Assembly (NCBI GenBank): GCA_037044905.1
Contig: JBAOKB010000071.1
Span: forward strand, 186,001 to 250,000
DNA: 64,000 nt
Reading direction: 5' to 3'
From: Hortaea werneckii
Taxonomy: Eukaryota; Ascomycota; Dothideomycetes; Mycosphaerellales; Teratosphaeriaceae
The notes under the pieces are model-generated. The model ran no database searches. It was not told where the DNA came from and worked only from the letters and a program-made list of their open reading frames with translations. The position numbers and the translations under genes are program-made. Position 1 is the first letter of the stretch. Each line of letters opens with the position of its first letter. Positions 1 to 11,014 of this stretch are shown piece after piece.

Positions 1-394
1 ACCTCCGCATCCACTACCCAGGCGCAGACTCCTACAGCACCATCTGGGGGACGAGGCGTCCCCGATCGTGCTCGCCTTACGCGGGATCCCATACGGCGAG
101 ATTAAACTAGAGATTTGGCGCGGGAAGTGCGGGAACGGGGTGGATTTGAGGGTTGGTGGGGATGGAGGACGAGGGGAGGGGGATGAGGAGGTGGAGGAGG
201 AGTTGGGGGAGTGGATGAGGAGGAGGGTTGTGCAGAGTAATTGGCGGAGGATGGAGGGGGAGGGGAGGGAGCAGGAGGGTGGTGGTGAAGGTGCTGGTGG
301 TATATTGCCTGCGTGGGCGGAGTGGGTTGTTGATCCTCGATGGCCTGAGGGCGGAGAAGAAGAGGAGGGTGAGCAGGAGGGCGGGCGAGTCTAA
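1..394 (+). CDS. 3' end of an unrecognised gene, cut by the window edge
   Basis: The first 45 bases read well in frame 3 (LRIHYPGADSYSTIWG) and the reading then continues in frame 2 (DEASPIVLALRGIPYGEIKL) until a stop at 392-394. The two halves join if one base is missing in the G run at 46-50, the same kind of lesion as in many other genes of this window. The last 80 residues are Glu/Gly-rich low complexity. I recognise no family. The opposite strand also has long proline-rich ORFs here, which I take to be shadows of the purine-rich strand. That this is a real C-terminus is inference from the protein-like quality of the first 40 residues. Confidence 0.35.
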   Translation, partial: PPHPLPRRRLLQHHLGDEASPIVLALRGIPYGEIKLEIWRGKCGNGVDLRVGGDGGRGEGDEEVEEELGEWMRRRVVQSNWRRMEGEGREQEGGGEGAGGILPAWAEWVVDPRWPEGGEEEEGEQEGGRV

Positions 395-877
395 GAACGT
401 TCTGGAGGTTGAAGTGATGAGGAGTGGGAGCGAATGCGATTTCGTGTGATGAAGAAAAGATGATAAATTCAGGTCCTGGGTGGGAATTGGACACACAGAG
501 CCGTGATCACAGCATGCTACAGTAGGATGGGAGTGGAAAAGCTCTTCATTCTCTCTTGTCGAGTTCTAACATGACATGTATGCAATCCTCTATGCGATGC
601 CACCGAACTTTTGACTGCCCAACCATGTGTCACTTTCCTGTCCGCGGGGAGCTGGGCTGTGGCTGCTAAAGGGGTAAGTAATTGCCTGATCACAGAAGCA
701 GCCACCACCGCAGCCTGACTGCCATCACTTCTCGCATTCTCCGCTCATCTGATGTGTCGGACCCGTTGGTGAGCACCTCTCTATCGACCGGAAGATCGTG
801 CGGAATTGTAAGACCGCCTGATAATGTTTCAGCAGCACCACACATCTCCGTCAACTCTTCTCCCTCCGACGTTTCCA
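395..877. other. Intergenic, convergent 3' ends
   Basis: This stretch lies between the end of the truncated plus-strand gene and the stop of the first BTB gene on the minus strand, so it should hold two 3' untranslated regions. I see no convincing ORF, repeat or RNA gene in it. Confidence 0.5.
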
Positions 878-1882
878 CTACTTCGACAGCTTACTTCCGC
901 ATCGCTCGCACTGAATCTCGACGAAGCCATCTCCATATGTGGCATGCGGTTCGCGCTGCAGCGTATAAGGCGCTTTAGTCGTGTCCCTGCATTGCATGTT
1001 GGGGCAGCGCAGCGGAAGATTGACTATATCATCCATCAATTTCTCGGTAACGGCTTGGTAGTGATCCATTTGCGCCCGAAAGGTCTCCATGGCCTCTATG
1101 TGGTCTTGGCGCTCCCATCCAATCCTCCGCTGTAACCTTTCTACATCTGACCGGGCGTCATTGAGATGCATTTCCTGGAAAACCTTCGTTGTTAAAGAGT
1201 CAAGTTTCTCTTTTGCGAGCTCCTGGATGACTTGGCCCAGGAGACTGGCGGAGAACTCCTGCATGTCTGCAACCTTCGCCAAAGCAGCCATGAACTTCTT
1301 GTCCCTTTTGAGTTCCATGACATTCTCACGGCAAACAGTTTGAATAATGCGGTGGAAATCTGTCTCATGCTTTCCGATGAGCTTGCAGGCTTCTCTAACC
1401 ACATAGACGAAATCACGAAGCTCGAGCGGGGCTGCCGCCACCTTTTGTACTTCCTCAAGAGCACGATTTTTGAGTGTTGGTAAATGGTAATAGTCGCCGA
1501 TAGCATACATCCTTGTATGCAAGATCCAGTGCGCCATCACACCGGTAACAGTAACTTCGTCAGCCTCGCTGTCCGACTCCGAAGTACCGATGGCCTCAGT
1601 GATCACGCCATTTCCAAGGAACCGTGTAGTCGCGGTGTAGATGAACTCGAGCATCCTCTCCAACGTGTCCGCGTCGAATGTGTTGTGCTCGACCACACCG
1701 GTCTGAGACTCCTTCATACCGTTTTGGCACGCGGCCTTAAGGATCGGAGACGCAGCGCTTACAAGAACCTTGTGCACTTTGAACTCGCGTCCCTCGCACT
1801 TGATCGTCATGTCGGAGCCCTCGCCAGTGCGCCACAGCTCCGCGACTTCGCTGAGCAGGCTTTGGGTGTAGATGTCTGCCAT
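878..1882 (-). CDS. BTB/POZ domain protein with C-terminal Cys motif (paralog 1)
   Basis: Intact single-exon gene of 334 aa. I start at the ATG at 1882 (MADIYTQS) because an upstream in-frame start would add a 24-residue extension unlike the neighbouring paralog. Residues about 20-110 form the BTB fold: the block GSDMTIKCEGREFKVHKVLV and the following ASPILKAAC are typical of the fungal BTB proteins that mediate dimerisation or Cullin-3 binding. After a linker comes a helical region (MYAIGDYYHLPTLKNRAL), a likely coiled coil, and a C-terminal pair of Cys motifs, C-x4-C then C-x2-C, that looks like a small zinc ribbon. Specific function is unknown. The next gene on the same strand is a paralog with the same architecture. 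Confidence 0.9.
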   Translation of the reverse strand: MADIYTQSLLSEVAELWRTGEGSDMTIKCEGREFKVHKVLVSAASPILKAACQNGMKESQTGVVEHNTFDADTLERMLEFIYTATTRFLGNGVITEAIGTSESDSEADEVTVTGVMAHWILHTRMYAIGDYYHLPTLKNRALEEVQKVAAAPLELRDFVYVVREACKLIGKHETDFHRIIQTVCRENVMELKRDKKFMAALAKVADMQEFSASLLGQVIQELAKEKLDSLTTKVFQEMHLNDARSDVERLQRRIGWERQDHIEAMETFRAQMDHYQAVTEKLMDDIVNLPLRCPNMQCRDTTKAPYTLQREPHATYGDGFVEIQCERCGSKLSK

Positions 1883-2616
1883 TGTTGGATTTAGCGGTGG
1901 CGTTTGGCGCAGTGTAGGAATGGGTAGGATGTCAGCGGCGGACTTGCAAAGCAAGAGTCATTCTAGTTCAGCATCGATGTGCGAAAAGCAGAAGAGAGGA
2001 CTTGTCGAATGAGCTGCTGGTGCCTAGCCTTGCATCAATGTGAATTGAGGTTGATTTGACTCCTGAGGTGTCATAAATCTCCTTATCGCATTCACATGAC
2101 TGCTCATCTACAAACGGGAACACGGCCAGTTAATAGTTCTTCTCCAGAGCATCCAGCTGCTTACATGGTACTGTATGGCATCGCCAGTATCCTTGGAGCA
2201 TTCCCTCCTGCCGGGACAGAGAAATCTCCGGAGGCTCAGGGGAACTCGCGAGTGTAGATATCAGGGTCTCCAGACTCTAATTATCTACCTGCATTGAAGG
2301 CATTGATATGCTCTGCATGTTCTTAGTTGGGCAGAAGCCTTGGATTCCTCGTCCGTATCTTAGTACTACGATAAGAGAAAAGGAAAAGGCCGACAAACCA
2401 GTATCCATGCCGACGATGTAGCTTTTGGGAGAAAGAGGGGCCTTTTTTTTTTTCTCTCTCTTTCTTTTTTAGTTCTTACATAACATATGTGCAATCCTCC
2501 TTGCGATGCTATCGACCGCCTGACCTTCCATGACCGTTCCCAAGATTATTAGCATCCTTCCCATTCCGCCGGCGGATGAGAGGAAAAGTTAGAGTCTGTT
2601 CACTTCCTCGCATGCC
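1883..2616. other. Intergenic region between the two BTB paralogs
   Basis: About 730 bp between the start of BTB paralog 1 and the stop of paralog 2, both on the minus strand, so it should contain the promoter of paralog 1. A pyrimidine-rich tract with a T11 run sits at about 2440-2471. No other gene is visible. Confidence 0.5.
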
Positions 2617-3545
2617 CTACTTCAACATCGTAGCCCTGCACGAACCACATTTCACTTCGACATACCCGCCACCTGGGCCATACCTGGCATCTCTGACACG
2701 CCGCACTCTATAATGGCCACGATTATTGCCACATCGACCGCGTGGGCATCGTGCAGGCAGCTTTCGCACAACCTCGATCAAAGTCGCGAGAACATCTTCC
2801 GTATGTTTCGCGGTTGCGTCGTGGACCTCCTTCGCTTCACGGATCTCAGTGTCCTTGCGCTCAAGCTCTCGCTTCAGCTCCTCCCGTTCCCTAACGACCT
2901 GACGTAGCAGCATGGCCGAGAAATCCTGGAGATCCGGGAAACTTGCTATCGCCGTCATGAAGAAGCCGTCGTTGGCAAACTTGTCGAGGTTGCGGAAGCA
3001 GACGTCGCGGATGATGCCCCGGAGCCGCGTCTCGTCCTTTGAAACGAGCTCGTGGACTTCTCGCACTACGTAGACGAAGCCTTCGACGGCAAAGGTCTGG
3101 ATGTCGTACTTGAAACGGCGGAAGGCGAGATCCCTAAGGCCGGGGATATCGTAATATTCACCGATGGCCCAGAGTCTGGCGTGGATAATGAGCCTCGCAT
3201 TGACACCGATTATGTAAGCTCCTCGGTAGCACCGCTCGCGTCAGGCGTGTAGTTTGGAACGCGGATAGTAGGCGCACTTGGAAGCGGGTAGTCGTCCGTA
3301 TACATGTACCCAATCATTCGCTCGACAGTGTTCGCGTCGTATTCGTCGTGCTCGATAAGTCTAGTGTGTGTTTCAAGCAGGCCATTGTTGCATGCCCGGT
3401 CGAGTACAGGGGACGCGAGACATATGACCGTTTTGTGCACCTTGAAGTCTCGTCCTTCGCATCTGATTGTTAGGTCTGAGCCCTTCCCAGTGCACCATAG
3501 CCCTTTCAGGCCACCAACGAGTCGTTGTGCATTCACAGTCGCCAT
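2617..3545 (-). CDS. BTB/POZ domain protein with C-terminal Cys motif (paralog 2, one frameshift)
   Basis: Start at the ATG at 3545 (MATVNAQRL), stop at 2617-2619. The first half (to about 3212) contains the BTB core GSDLTIRCEGRDFKVHKTVI, closely matching paralog 1. The second half reads in another frame and aligns with paralog 1 from IIGVNARLIIHARLWAIGEYY (paralog 1: VTGVMAHWILHTRMYAIGDYY) to the end, including the C-terminal C-x4-C and C-x2-C motifs. A one-base deletion near 3212 explains the break; an intron does not fit, because coding similarity runs right up to the shift. Expected product about 308 aa. It is a tandem duplicate of the neighbouring gene; whether it is really broken or only mis-sequenced cannot be told from one sequence. 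Confidence 0.8.
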
Positions 3546-5150
3546 GAGGGTAGCAAGTCGTCTTTCGTAGATAATGAGTGAGTCGGTTTGTTGGTAAATG
3601 TCGGAACATGTTGGAGGATTGGAAATGTTCTGTTTTGCTGATGGTGCGGACAATAGAGGGAGTAAACAGCCTTCTCAATAGATTGATGGATGCTTTCTGC
3701 TATTGTCCGTGATTTGAGCTTGATTTCACTTGAAGCATTGTCCGGCCTCGCGGGGTATTGAGCACTCAATTGCTTTGCAGATGGACCCCAGCCACCCGGT
3801 TTGATTCTTCACTTCACTTACCGGCCCCGGCAGCATCGCAGTAACTGGGTGCCATGTATGGATGGGCAGCGGTTCGGCCGTTGGTGCTTCCTGTAGGAGT
3901 TAAGTCGCTTGACCACAGTTGATGTACATTCTTGCTGGCTGAGCGGATGCTAGGATGTTCTTACGTCGTTCTCGAGCTCGCTTCAAACCCTACATAGGCT
4001 TCAGTCGCGACCGCACGTGTCACCTGTGCTTGTGACATTCGAATAAGTCATGCCTGTTTCGCTGGAGTGAAAGAGTGGGATTTGGCAGTCCGCAGCTATG
4101 GATATGAGGCTGTCTTTGGCTAGTCTGCAGCTGGAAGGTCTTCCAAAGACTCATAGAACCTCGCGAGAGATTACAGCAGGGCCTCCAGACTCTCAAAGAA
4201 CTCCTACCCGGATGAATGGGCGCTGGGAGAACTTGTATGTTCGAAGTTGGGCGGCTGCCGTGAACTCCTCGTCCACACCTTACCTAGCAGTCTCACGCAA
4301 AAGAAGGCCGACAGACCATAAAGACATCCCTCATCAACGTCGATGACAACCGAGGTATGTAATCTCAGTGACCTAGTGGGAATGTTGTAGGTTCGCGAGT
4401 AATCAATCCATGCTTGATTACTATACATGGATTTAGAAGGGGCGAGGTACTGCACAATGTAGGGTATGTCGTCCCAGTCCCAATGTGCCCTAAAAATCTG
4501 GGGTTAGATCGATCTTCTAGACCACAAATCTGAGATCTTATCGGTGTGACTTTCCATTGTCCACATGTCAGCACAAAGAGACTGGTCGCTGGTGACCGAA
4601 GACTGGATCGTAGCTCCAGTAGTAGTGCTCCTATGAACTCTGACAACGCTCGTATACCTCCGCCACCATCGACATCGACGTCCTGCCGATGTCATCGATT
4701 GCCAAGGGAGCCAGCCCGTCTCGGCAGCCATCATTAGCCGCCTACGAGGTACGCCTGCACCCGCGGCCGGAGCAACTAGTTGCCGACATGTCCAGTGCGT
4801 AATCGTCAACCATATTCATCTCTGGGCATCTTCACCAAAAGGAGGTGCCACGTCTTTTATTCCGTTTTCCTTCCACCGAATGGCGATACATCATTAGATC
4901 TCTTTTACATTCCGACTGCCTAAAATCTTCCGGTCGGCTAGCAGTCAGGAGCCAAGTTCTCTCGTCCGGGGGCTCGGTATGCCGAAACCTACACGCCAAT
5001 AGCAACAGTCTTGGCTTTTGCCACGCCTCTTGGACCTGTCATCAAAACGTGTACTGCCTCCTGACATAATAGATCAAGACCTCCAGCATTCGCGCGACCA
5101 TCATCTTTGCGCCTTTGCGCCCTACTGAACCCCCCAACTAACCGCCGGCA
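3546..5150. other. Divergent intergenic region, BTB paralog 2 / ABC transporter
   Basis: About 1.6 kb between two divergently transcribed genes, so it should carry both promoters and 5' leaders. Short ORFs exist on both strands but none resembles a known protein or lines up with splice sites. I see no repeat or RNA gene. Confidence 0.5.
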
Positions 5151-8100
5151 ATGGGGTTCGTGCGGCAAACATGGACGCTGTGCCAGAAGACGTTGATGAT
5201 CGTCTTCTGGCGGCATATGCTGGGGACGCTGATCCGAGCCTTGATCGCCCCCATCATCTTCATGTTCATCATCTCATACACTAAGAACTTCTTCGTGCCG
5301 CCTAGCGACTTTGGCGTTGGATCTCCCAGGAATCTCAGGACCTTCAGCGAAGCATTGCAATTGTCTTCCGGCGGCCGTAATACCTTTGTTTTTGTCAACA
5401 ATGGCTACACCGGTGGCGATATCTCCACCGTGATCAATGCGCTCGAGCAACCAGTCCGAGATCAGGGTTTCGATGTACAGGTCATTGAGTCGCCAAACCG
5501 ACTGCTCGAGATCTGCCCCAGCACAATTCGTGGTGTTTCAACCTGTTTTGGCGCTGTCCAGTTCTACTCCTCACCTACCGAAGGCGGAACCGGAATTTGG
5601 AACTACACTATTCGCGCCGACGGAGCTTTGGGCCAGAACATTTACGTCAATCAGGATGACAACGACCCTGAAATCTACGCATTGCCTCTGCAGCATGCAG
5701 TGGACAGCCAAATTGCGCAGCTCAATGGAACAACCCTGCCCGACAACGTCCAGGAGTTTCCGTACACTACCGAAACCCCAGAAGAACGGGAGCGAAACAT
5801 CACCCGACTTTACATGAACACCCTTGATTGACATCCTTGGTGTGGCCTACTTCGTGGGCATAGTCGGCATTTGCTATCAGTTGACTGGTGAAATGGCCAA
5901 GGAGCGAGAGATGGGTATGTCGCAGCTCATAGAGTCGATGATGCCGAACCGCCAGCGATGGGTACCCCAGGCAGCACGCCTTATCGCTATGCATCTCGCC
6001 TTCGATATCCTTTACCTACCTGGATGGATCATTATGGGTGCCATTGTGGGCACTCTCAACTATGTGGAATCAAACATCGGCGTATCCATCGGTTACTTCC
6101 TTTTGGCAGGACTGGCATTGTCAAGCTATTCTGTAGCTTTCGCAAGTCTGTTCAGGAAAGCACAGCTGTCCGGCATTACGGTCACGATTGTCTCTATTAT
6201 TTTGGCCATCATCATTCAGGTCGTTCCTTCGATCACTACGGCTGGCGCGATTGTTGTGAGCCTGCTTTTCCCGCCGATGAACTTCACGCTTTGGATCATC
6301 TACATGGCATACTGGCAACGAAAGACATTACCAGCGCAGCTCTCTGAACCTGCACCTGAATCACCGTGGGAAATGGCTGGGTGGCTTTTCTACTTCTTCT
6401 GTGTTATTCAGATCATCGTCTTCCCCTTGTTGGGAGCCTTTTTCGAGCGCGCTCTATTCGGCACTGCATCCAAAGCACGTACGATGAAATACGGCGACGA
6501 GGCAGGGAACGAGACTGTCAAGATCAGCGGCCTGGCTAAAATCTACCCGCCAAACTGGTTTTACCGGAAAATTGGTTCCAAGTTCACAAAGGAGCCTAGG
6601 CAGGAAGTGCGTGCTGTCGACGATGTTAACATTTCGGTTCTCAAGGGTCAGATCATGGTCCTTTTGGGAGCTAACGGCAGTGGAAAGTCCACGACCCTTG
6701 ATATGCTAGCTGGGCTGCAGAAACCGACAAGCGGGACTATTGAAATGGACGCATCTGGTGGCATTGGTCTGTGCCCGCAGAAGAACGTGTTATGGGACGA
6801 GCTCTCCGTGCTTGAGCATGTACAGATCTTCAACAGGCTGAAGGCCACTAACTTGGATTCAAAGGAGACAATGACCGAGCTTGTGAAAGCATGCGACCTC
6901 GAGCAGAAAGTCAAGGCCCACACAAACACGCTGTCTGGTGGCCAAAAGCGAAAATGTCAGATGGCTATGATGCTCACGGGAGGTAGCTCGCTCTGCATGC
7001 TGGACGAGGTCAGCTCAGGTCTCGACCCGCTTTCTCGTCGCAAGATCTGGGACATTATCCTGGCAGAGCGTGGAAAGCGTTCGATGATCCTTACGACTCA
7101 CTTCCTGGACGAGGCAGACTTGCTTTCGGACGATATTACCATTCTTTCCAAAGGCCAGAAAGTTGCTGGAGGCTCGGCTGTTGCGCTCAAGGCTCAACTC
7201 GGTGGTGGATATCGGGTGCGTGTCTACCATGAAGACGCCAAACCCCTGCCAGCCGAGGTGGAGAAGATTCCCAAACAAGTCCTATACGACCAGACGGTCT
7301 ACCAGGTCCCGGATTCAGGCTCAGCTGCAAAATTGATCAAGCTTCTTGAGGGTTCGGGCGTCCAAAACTACCAAGTGAATGGTCCGACGATCGAGGATGT
7401 CTTCTTGAAGCTGGCCGAGGAGGTGAAGGCTGAGCTGCAGAAGGGTGAAAGCGATCGTTCACCGAGCCCTTCATCCGACTCTCCAGCGGTTGGTGAGAAG
7501 GGCCTTCAGCTTGTGACGGGCAAGAACACTACTTTCTTTGGGCAGACGTGGGTCCTTTTCCGCAAGCGGGCAACCATTCTGATGCGAAACGTGTGGCCTT
7601 ACCTTGTAGGTCTGCTGATTCCGATCATCGCTGCTGGCCTGGTCACCCTCTTCCTGGAGGGTTCGAGGCGCTTTCATCCTGCAACCCAGGGGACAACGGT
7701 TCCGATCCAGAAATCGACGGGCTCAGCTCATTGATCGACGACGCAGACATCCCCGTTGGTCCACCCAGCAATGTGCCTACGCAGCTCCTGCAGGCCGTGT
7801 TCCCATTCCTCAACTCGTCTGTGATCGCTACTGTTGACACGCTCCAAGGCTTCATCGAGTATGTCACAGTCAACTATGACTCTGTCGTCCCTGGTGGCTT
7901 TTTCGCCGGAGACGTGCCCACCTTCGCATGGCAAGGCGACTACGGCGTCAACTTCGCGATCGCCGCGCAGAACCTCCTCGACGTCGCACTTCACAGAATT
8001 CCCAATTGCTACTGCGTACCAACCTTTTGCCACACCTTTGGCGCCTAATGCAGGGTCAAGCTTGCAATTCATCCTCTACTTCGGCCTGGCAATGAGTGCA

Positions 8101-9950
8101 TATCCCGGTTTCTTCGCGCTTTACCCTAACCGAGAGCGATTACACCAGGTGCGAGCTCTACATTACAGCAATGGCATTCGTGCACAATCTGTCTGGGCGG
8201 CTATACCTTATTCGACTTCCTGATCGTGTTGGTGGTGAGCACTATCGCCATCATCATTTTCACTGGATCTGCAGGCTTCTGGTTCGGACCTGGATATATG
8301 TGGCTTGTTTTGTGCTGTTCGGCCTTAGTGCGACGCTCACAAGCTATGTCGTATCGCTTTTCACACCGAGCCAGCTATCTACTTTTGCATTGCGGCAGGC
8401 GGACAGTGTGTCTTCTTCCTAATCTACTTCCTCGGTTTCATGGCGACTATCACGTATGCGCCTGCGCCCGACATCGACCGTACCCTTAACATCATCACTT
8501 ACACTCTTGGAGCGTTTTTCCCGGCCGCGAACTTGCTGCGGTGTCTGTTGCTTACGTTCAACTCATTCTCGATCCTATGTCGAGACCAGGAGGTGTCGTA
8601 CGCTGGCGCATGGAGTGTGTATGGCTCCTGCATAACGTTCTTGATCATCCAATCTGCGATTCTCCTGGGTGTCCTCATCGCATTCGACAGCGGCTGGAAG
8701 CCGTCCTTCTTCTCGCGCACTAAGCAGCGTGAGCAGGATGTTGAGGAAGTCGACGATGTGGATAAGGAGGTTTACATTGAGGCGAAGAGAGTCGAAGACA
8801 GCAAGGACGAGTTGCGTGTCATGCATGCGAACAAGACTTTCGGAGAGAACACCGCTGTGCAAGACATCTCATTCGGCGTACCAAAGGGCGAAGTCTTCGC
8901 CCTGCTTGGGCCTAATGGTGCTGGCAAATCGACTACGATCGGCCTTGTCAGAGGCGATACCAAGCCGACAGGACGTCAAAGTGAGGTCTGATTGAAGACA
9001 CATCAATCATCTCCAAGAGGGCTGCTGCTAGGCAACACCTAGGCGTCTGTCCGCAATTCGACGCCATGGATCAGATGACGGCTGTTGAGCATCTTCGCTT
9101 CTACGCCCGCGCTCGAGGCGTGCCGGACGTGGAATACAACGTCGAGCAGGTCATGCAAGCAGTCGGTTTGCTCCCTTTTAAGACACGTATGGCGAACAAG
9201 CTTTCCGGTGGTAACAAGCGAAAGCTATCACTGGGCATTGCGTTGATTGGCAATCCGTCCGTGGTCATGCTTGATGAGCCTAGCAGTGGTATGGACGCAG
9301 CTTCAAAACGTGTGATGTGGCGAACCTTGACTTCTGTCTCGGACGGCAGATCTCTTGTTCTTACTACCCACTCGATGGAAGAGGCCGATGCTCTCGCAGA
9401 CAGAGCCGGCATTATGGCAAAGAAGATGCTTGCCCTCGGCACTGCCGATCAGCTGCGTAAGAAACACGGCGATGCATATCACGTGCACCTGGTCCACAAG
9501 GACGCCCCTCACACCAGCTCCGCCGACATGGAGAAAATCAAGGAGTTCATCAAGACCCATTTCCCTGGCTCCGAGACGGAAGACCGTGTCTTCCACGGCC
9601 AACTGCGATTCAGTGTTCCCAACGACCGCAACGCGGTCGATCTGGCTCAGCCGGGCTCAGACGAAAAACCAGAAGCCTTAAAGGAGGAGCGCGGTGGCGG
9701 CGGCGAAGGCTACCAACCTTCCACCGGAATCAGCGCGCTCTTCAGCAAATTGGAGGCCAACAAGGAATACCTAGGCTTCCAATACTACTCCGTCAGCCAG
9801 GCGACGCTCGACCAGGTCTTCCTGAGTATTGTCAGCAAGCACAATGTGCAGGAGGAGAATTACAAGGCGGAGCACTATAAGCCTCCGACTAAGGCCCAGA
9901 AGGTCGGGAATGGGATCAAGAACGTATTGAAGGTCGCGTTGAAATTTTAA
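5151..9950 (+). CDS. Full-size ABCA-type ABC transporter (seven frameshifts)
   Basis: Membrane ATPase with two TM-NBD halves in the ABCA order, about 1,600 aa, probably a lipid exporter or floppase. Start ATG 5151; an N-terminal TM helix is followed by a large extracytosolic domain, then a TM cluster (about 5824-6460). NBD1: Walker A GANGSGKST (6667-6693), signature LSGGQ (6931-6945), Walker B CMLDEV (near 7000), H-loop TTH. A second TM half follows. NBD2: Walker A GPNGAGKST (8908-8934), signature LSGGN (9201-9215), Walker B VVMLDEP (9261-9281). The reading frame must shift at about 5821, 7661, 7992, 8201, 8310, 8389 and 8987; five shifts are single-base deletions and two are insertions. Protein-level continuity is excellent and there is no nonsense substitution, so indel sequencing errors are more likely than decay. 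The ABCA assignment is by architecture; the substrate is unknown. Confidence 0.88.
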
Positions 9951-10480
9951 AGCGGCTGGGCATTTTATGTTTGGGTTTTTTGGAGGGGGGCATGGCGGCG
10001 GCGTTTTAATTTTTTCATTGATGTCGTTTTTATTTGGGGCTTTTCTTTGTGTTTATATTTCCCTGCTGCGGATGGATCAGGGGTTTGTTAATAGAGATAC
10101 CATTCAGGATAGGCGGATCGTAGGCATGTAGGATCCGTGTAAGATTTTTTAGATTACGGTAATCGCGAAGAATCACAGTTAGTTCTGACCGTGGCACCTC
10201 GAGTGAGTTGACGCGTGCGAGATCACTGGGTTTGAATTCGTTCGAATGGAGTTATAGGTTGCTCTGACCATGTCCTATGTACGTACCCAACTTGCAACTT
10301 GGGTGCCATCCAATAGACGGTCCGAAGTGGCTGATGGAGCTGAGGCAAGATAGCCGGATGAGGTAATCAGAAGCTCGACATCGGCTCGGGCTTTGGCTTG
10401 TCAGCTCAGTGAGCCCCCTCGTCCTTGATCATTCCACTCCATGACCCAGCGGTCATGCAACAGAACACGGAACGGTGACC
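9951..10480. other. Intergenic, ABC transporter 3' end to PEX4
   Basis: 530 bp of T-rich 3' flank of the transporter followed by the PEX4 promoter. No gene, repeat or RNA element is recognisable. Confidence 0.5.
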
Positions 10481-11014
10481 ATGGCAGCGAAAAGGCTCAT
10501 CAAAGAGCTTGAAAAGTATCGCAAAGAACCATCGACAGCTGTGTCAAGCCTCGAGCCTTCCAGCGATGAGGACCTCTTCACTCTCCACGCCAGGCTGAGA
10601 GGACCCCGGGGCACCGCATACGAAGGTCAGTAGGCCAACACAACAAACCCGGGGAAACGCACACATATTCACACTTTTTCGCGGTGGAAAAAAATAGGTG
10701 GCTCATGGAACCTCTCCATCACCGTCCCCCCCACTTACCCCAACAGCCCGCCGACGATCCACTTCACGACGCCCATCTGCCACGCGAATGTCAATTTCCA
10801 GACGGGGGAGATCTGTCTGGATCTGCTGAAGAGCTCGTGGACGCCTGCGTACGGGCTCGTGAGCACGCTGGAAGCGGTGCAGCAGCTGCTCAGCGCCGGA
10901 GGCGAGCCGGATAGCCCGTTGAATTTGGATATTGCTAAGTTGTTGCGGGAAGGGGATTTGGTGGGCGCGGAGAGTTTGGTCAGGCTTTATACTAGGATGT
11001 ATGCGATGGGATGA
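10481..11014 (+). CDS. PEX4: Peroxisomal ubiquitin-conjugating enzyme E2, peroxin-4
   Basis: Two exons, 10481-10625 and 10698-11014, give a 153-residue E2. The intron (10626-10697) starts GTCAGT and ends TAG. The UBC fold is recognisable from TVPPTYPNSPP through the active-site segment NFQTGEICLDLLKSSWTPAY; the Cys in GEICLDLL is the predicted ubiquitin thioester residue. The combination F-x-TGEICLDLLK-x-SW is characteristic of Pex4, the E2 that with Pex22 monoubiquitinates the import receptor Pex5 for recycling from the peroxisomal membrane. Length fits Pex4 orthologs. The start is the first ATG in frame (MAAKRLIKEL), which gives the usual N-terminal E2 helix. No lesions. Confidence 0.92.

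Noticed and set aside
102..496. Proline-rich minus-strand ORFs near the left edge
   Set aside because: They are low-complexity reading of a purine-rich strand; the plus-strand frame looks more protein-like.
5151..9950. Programmed ribosomal frameshifting in the ABC transporter
   Set aside because: Seven sites with mixed direction and no slippery heptamer plus structure pattern, and the same lesions in unrelated genes, argue against it.
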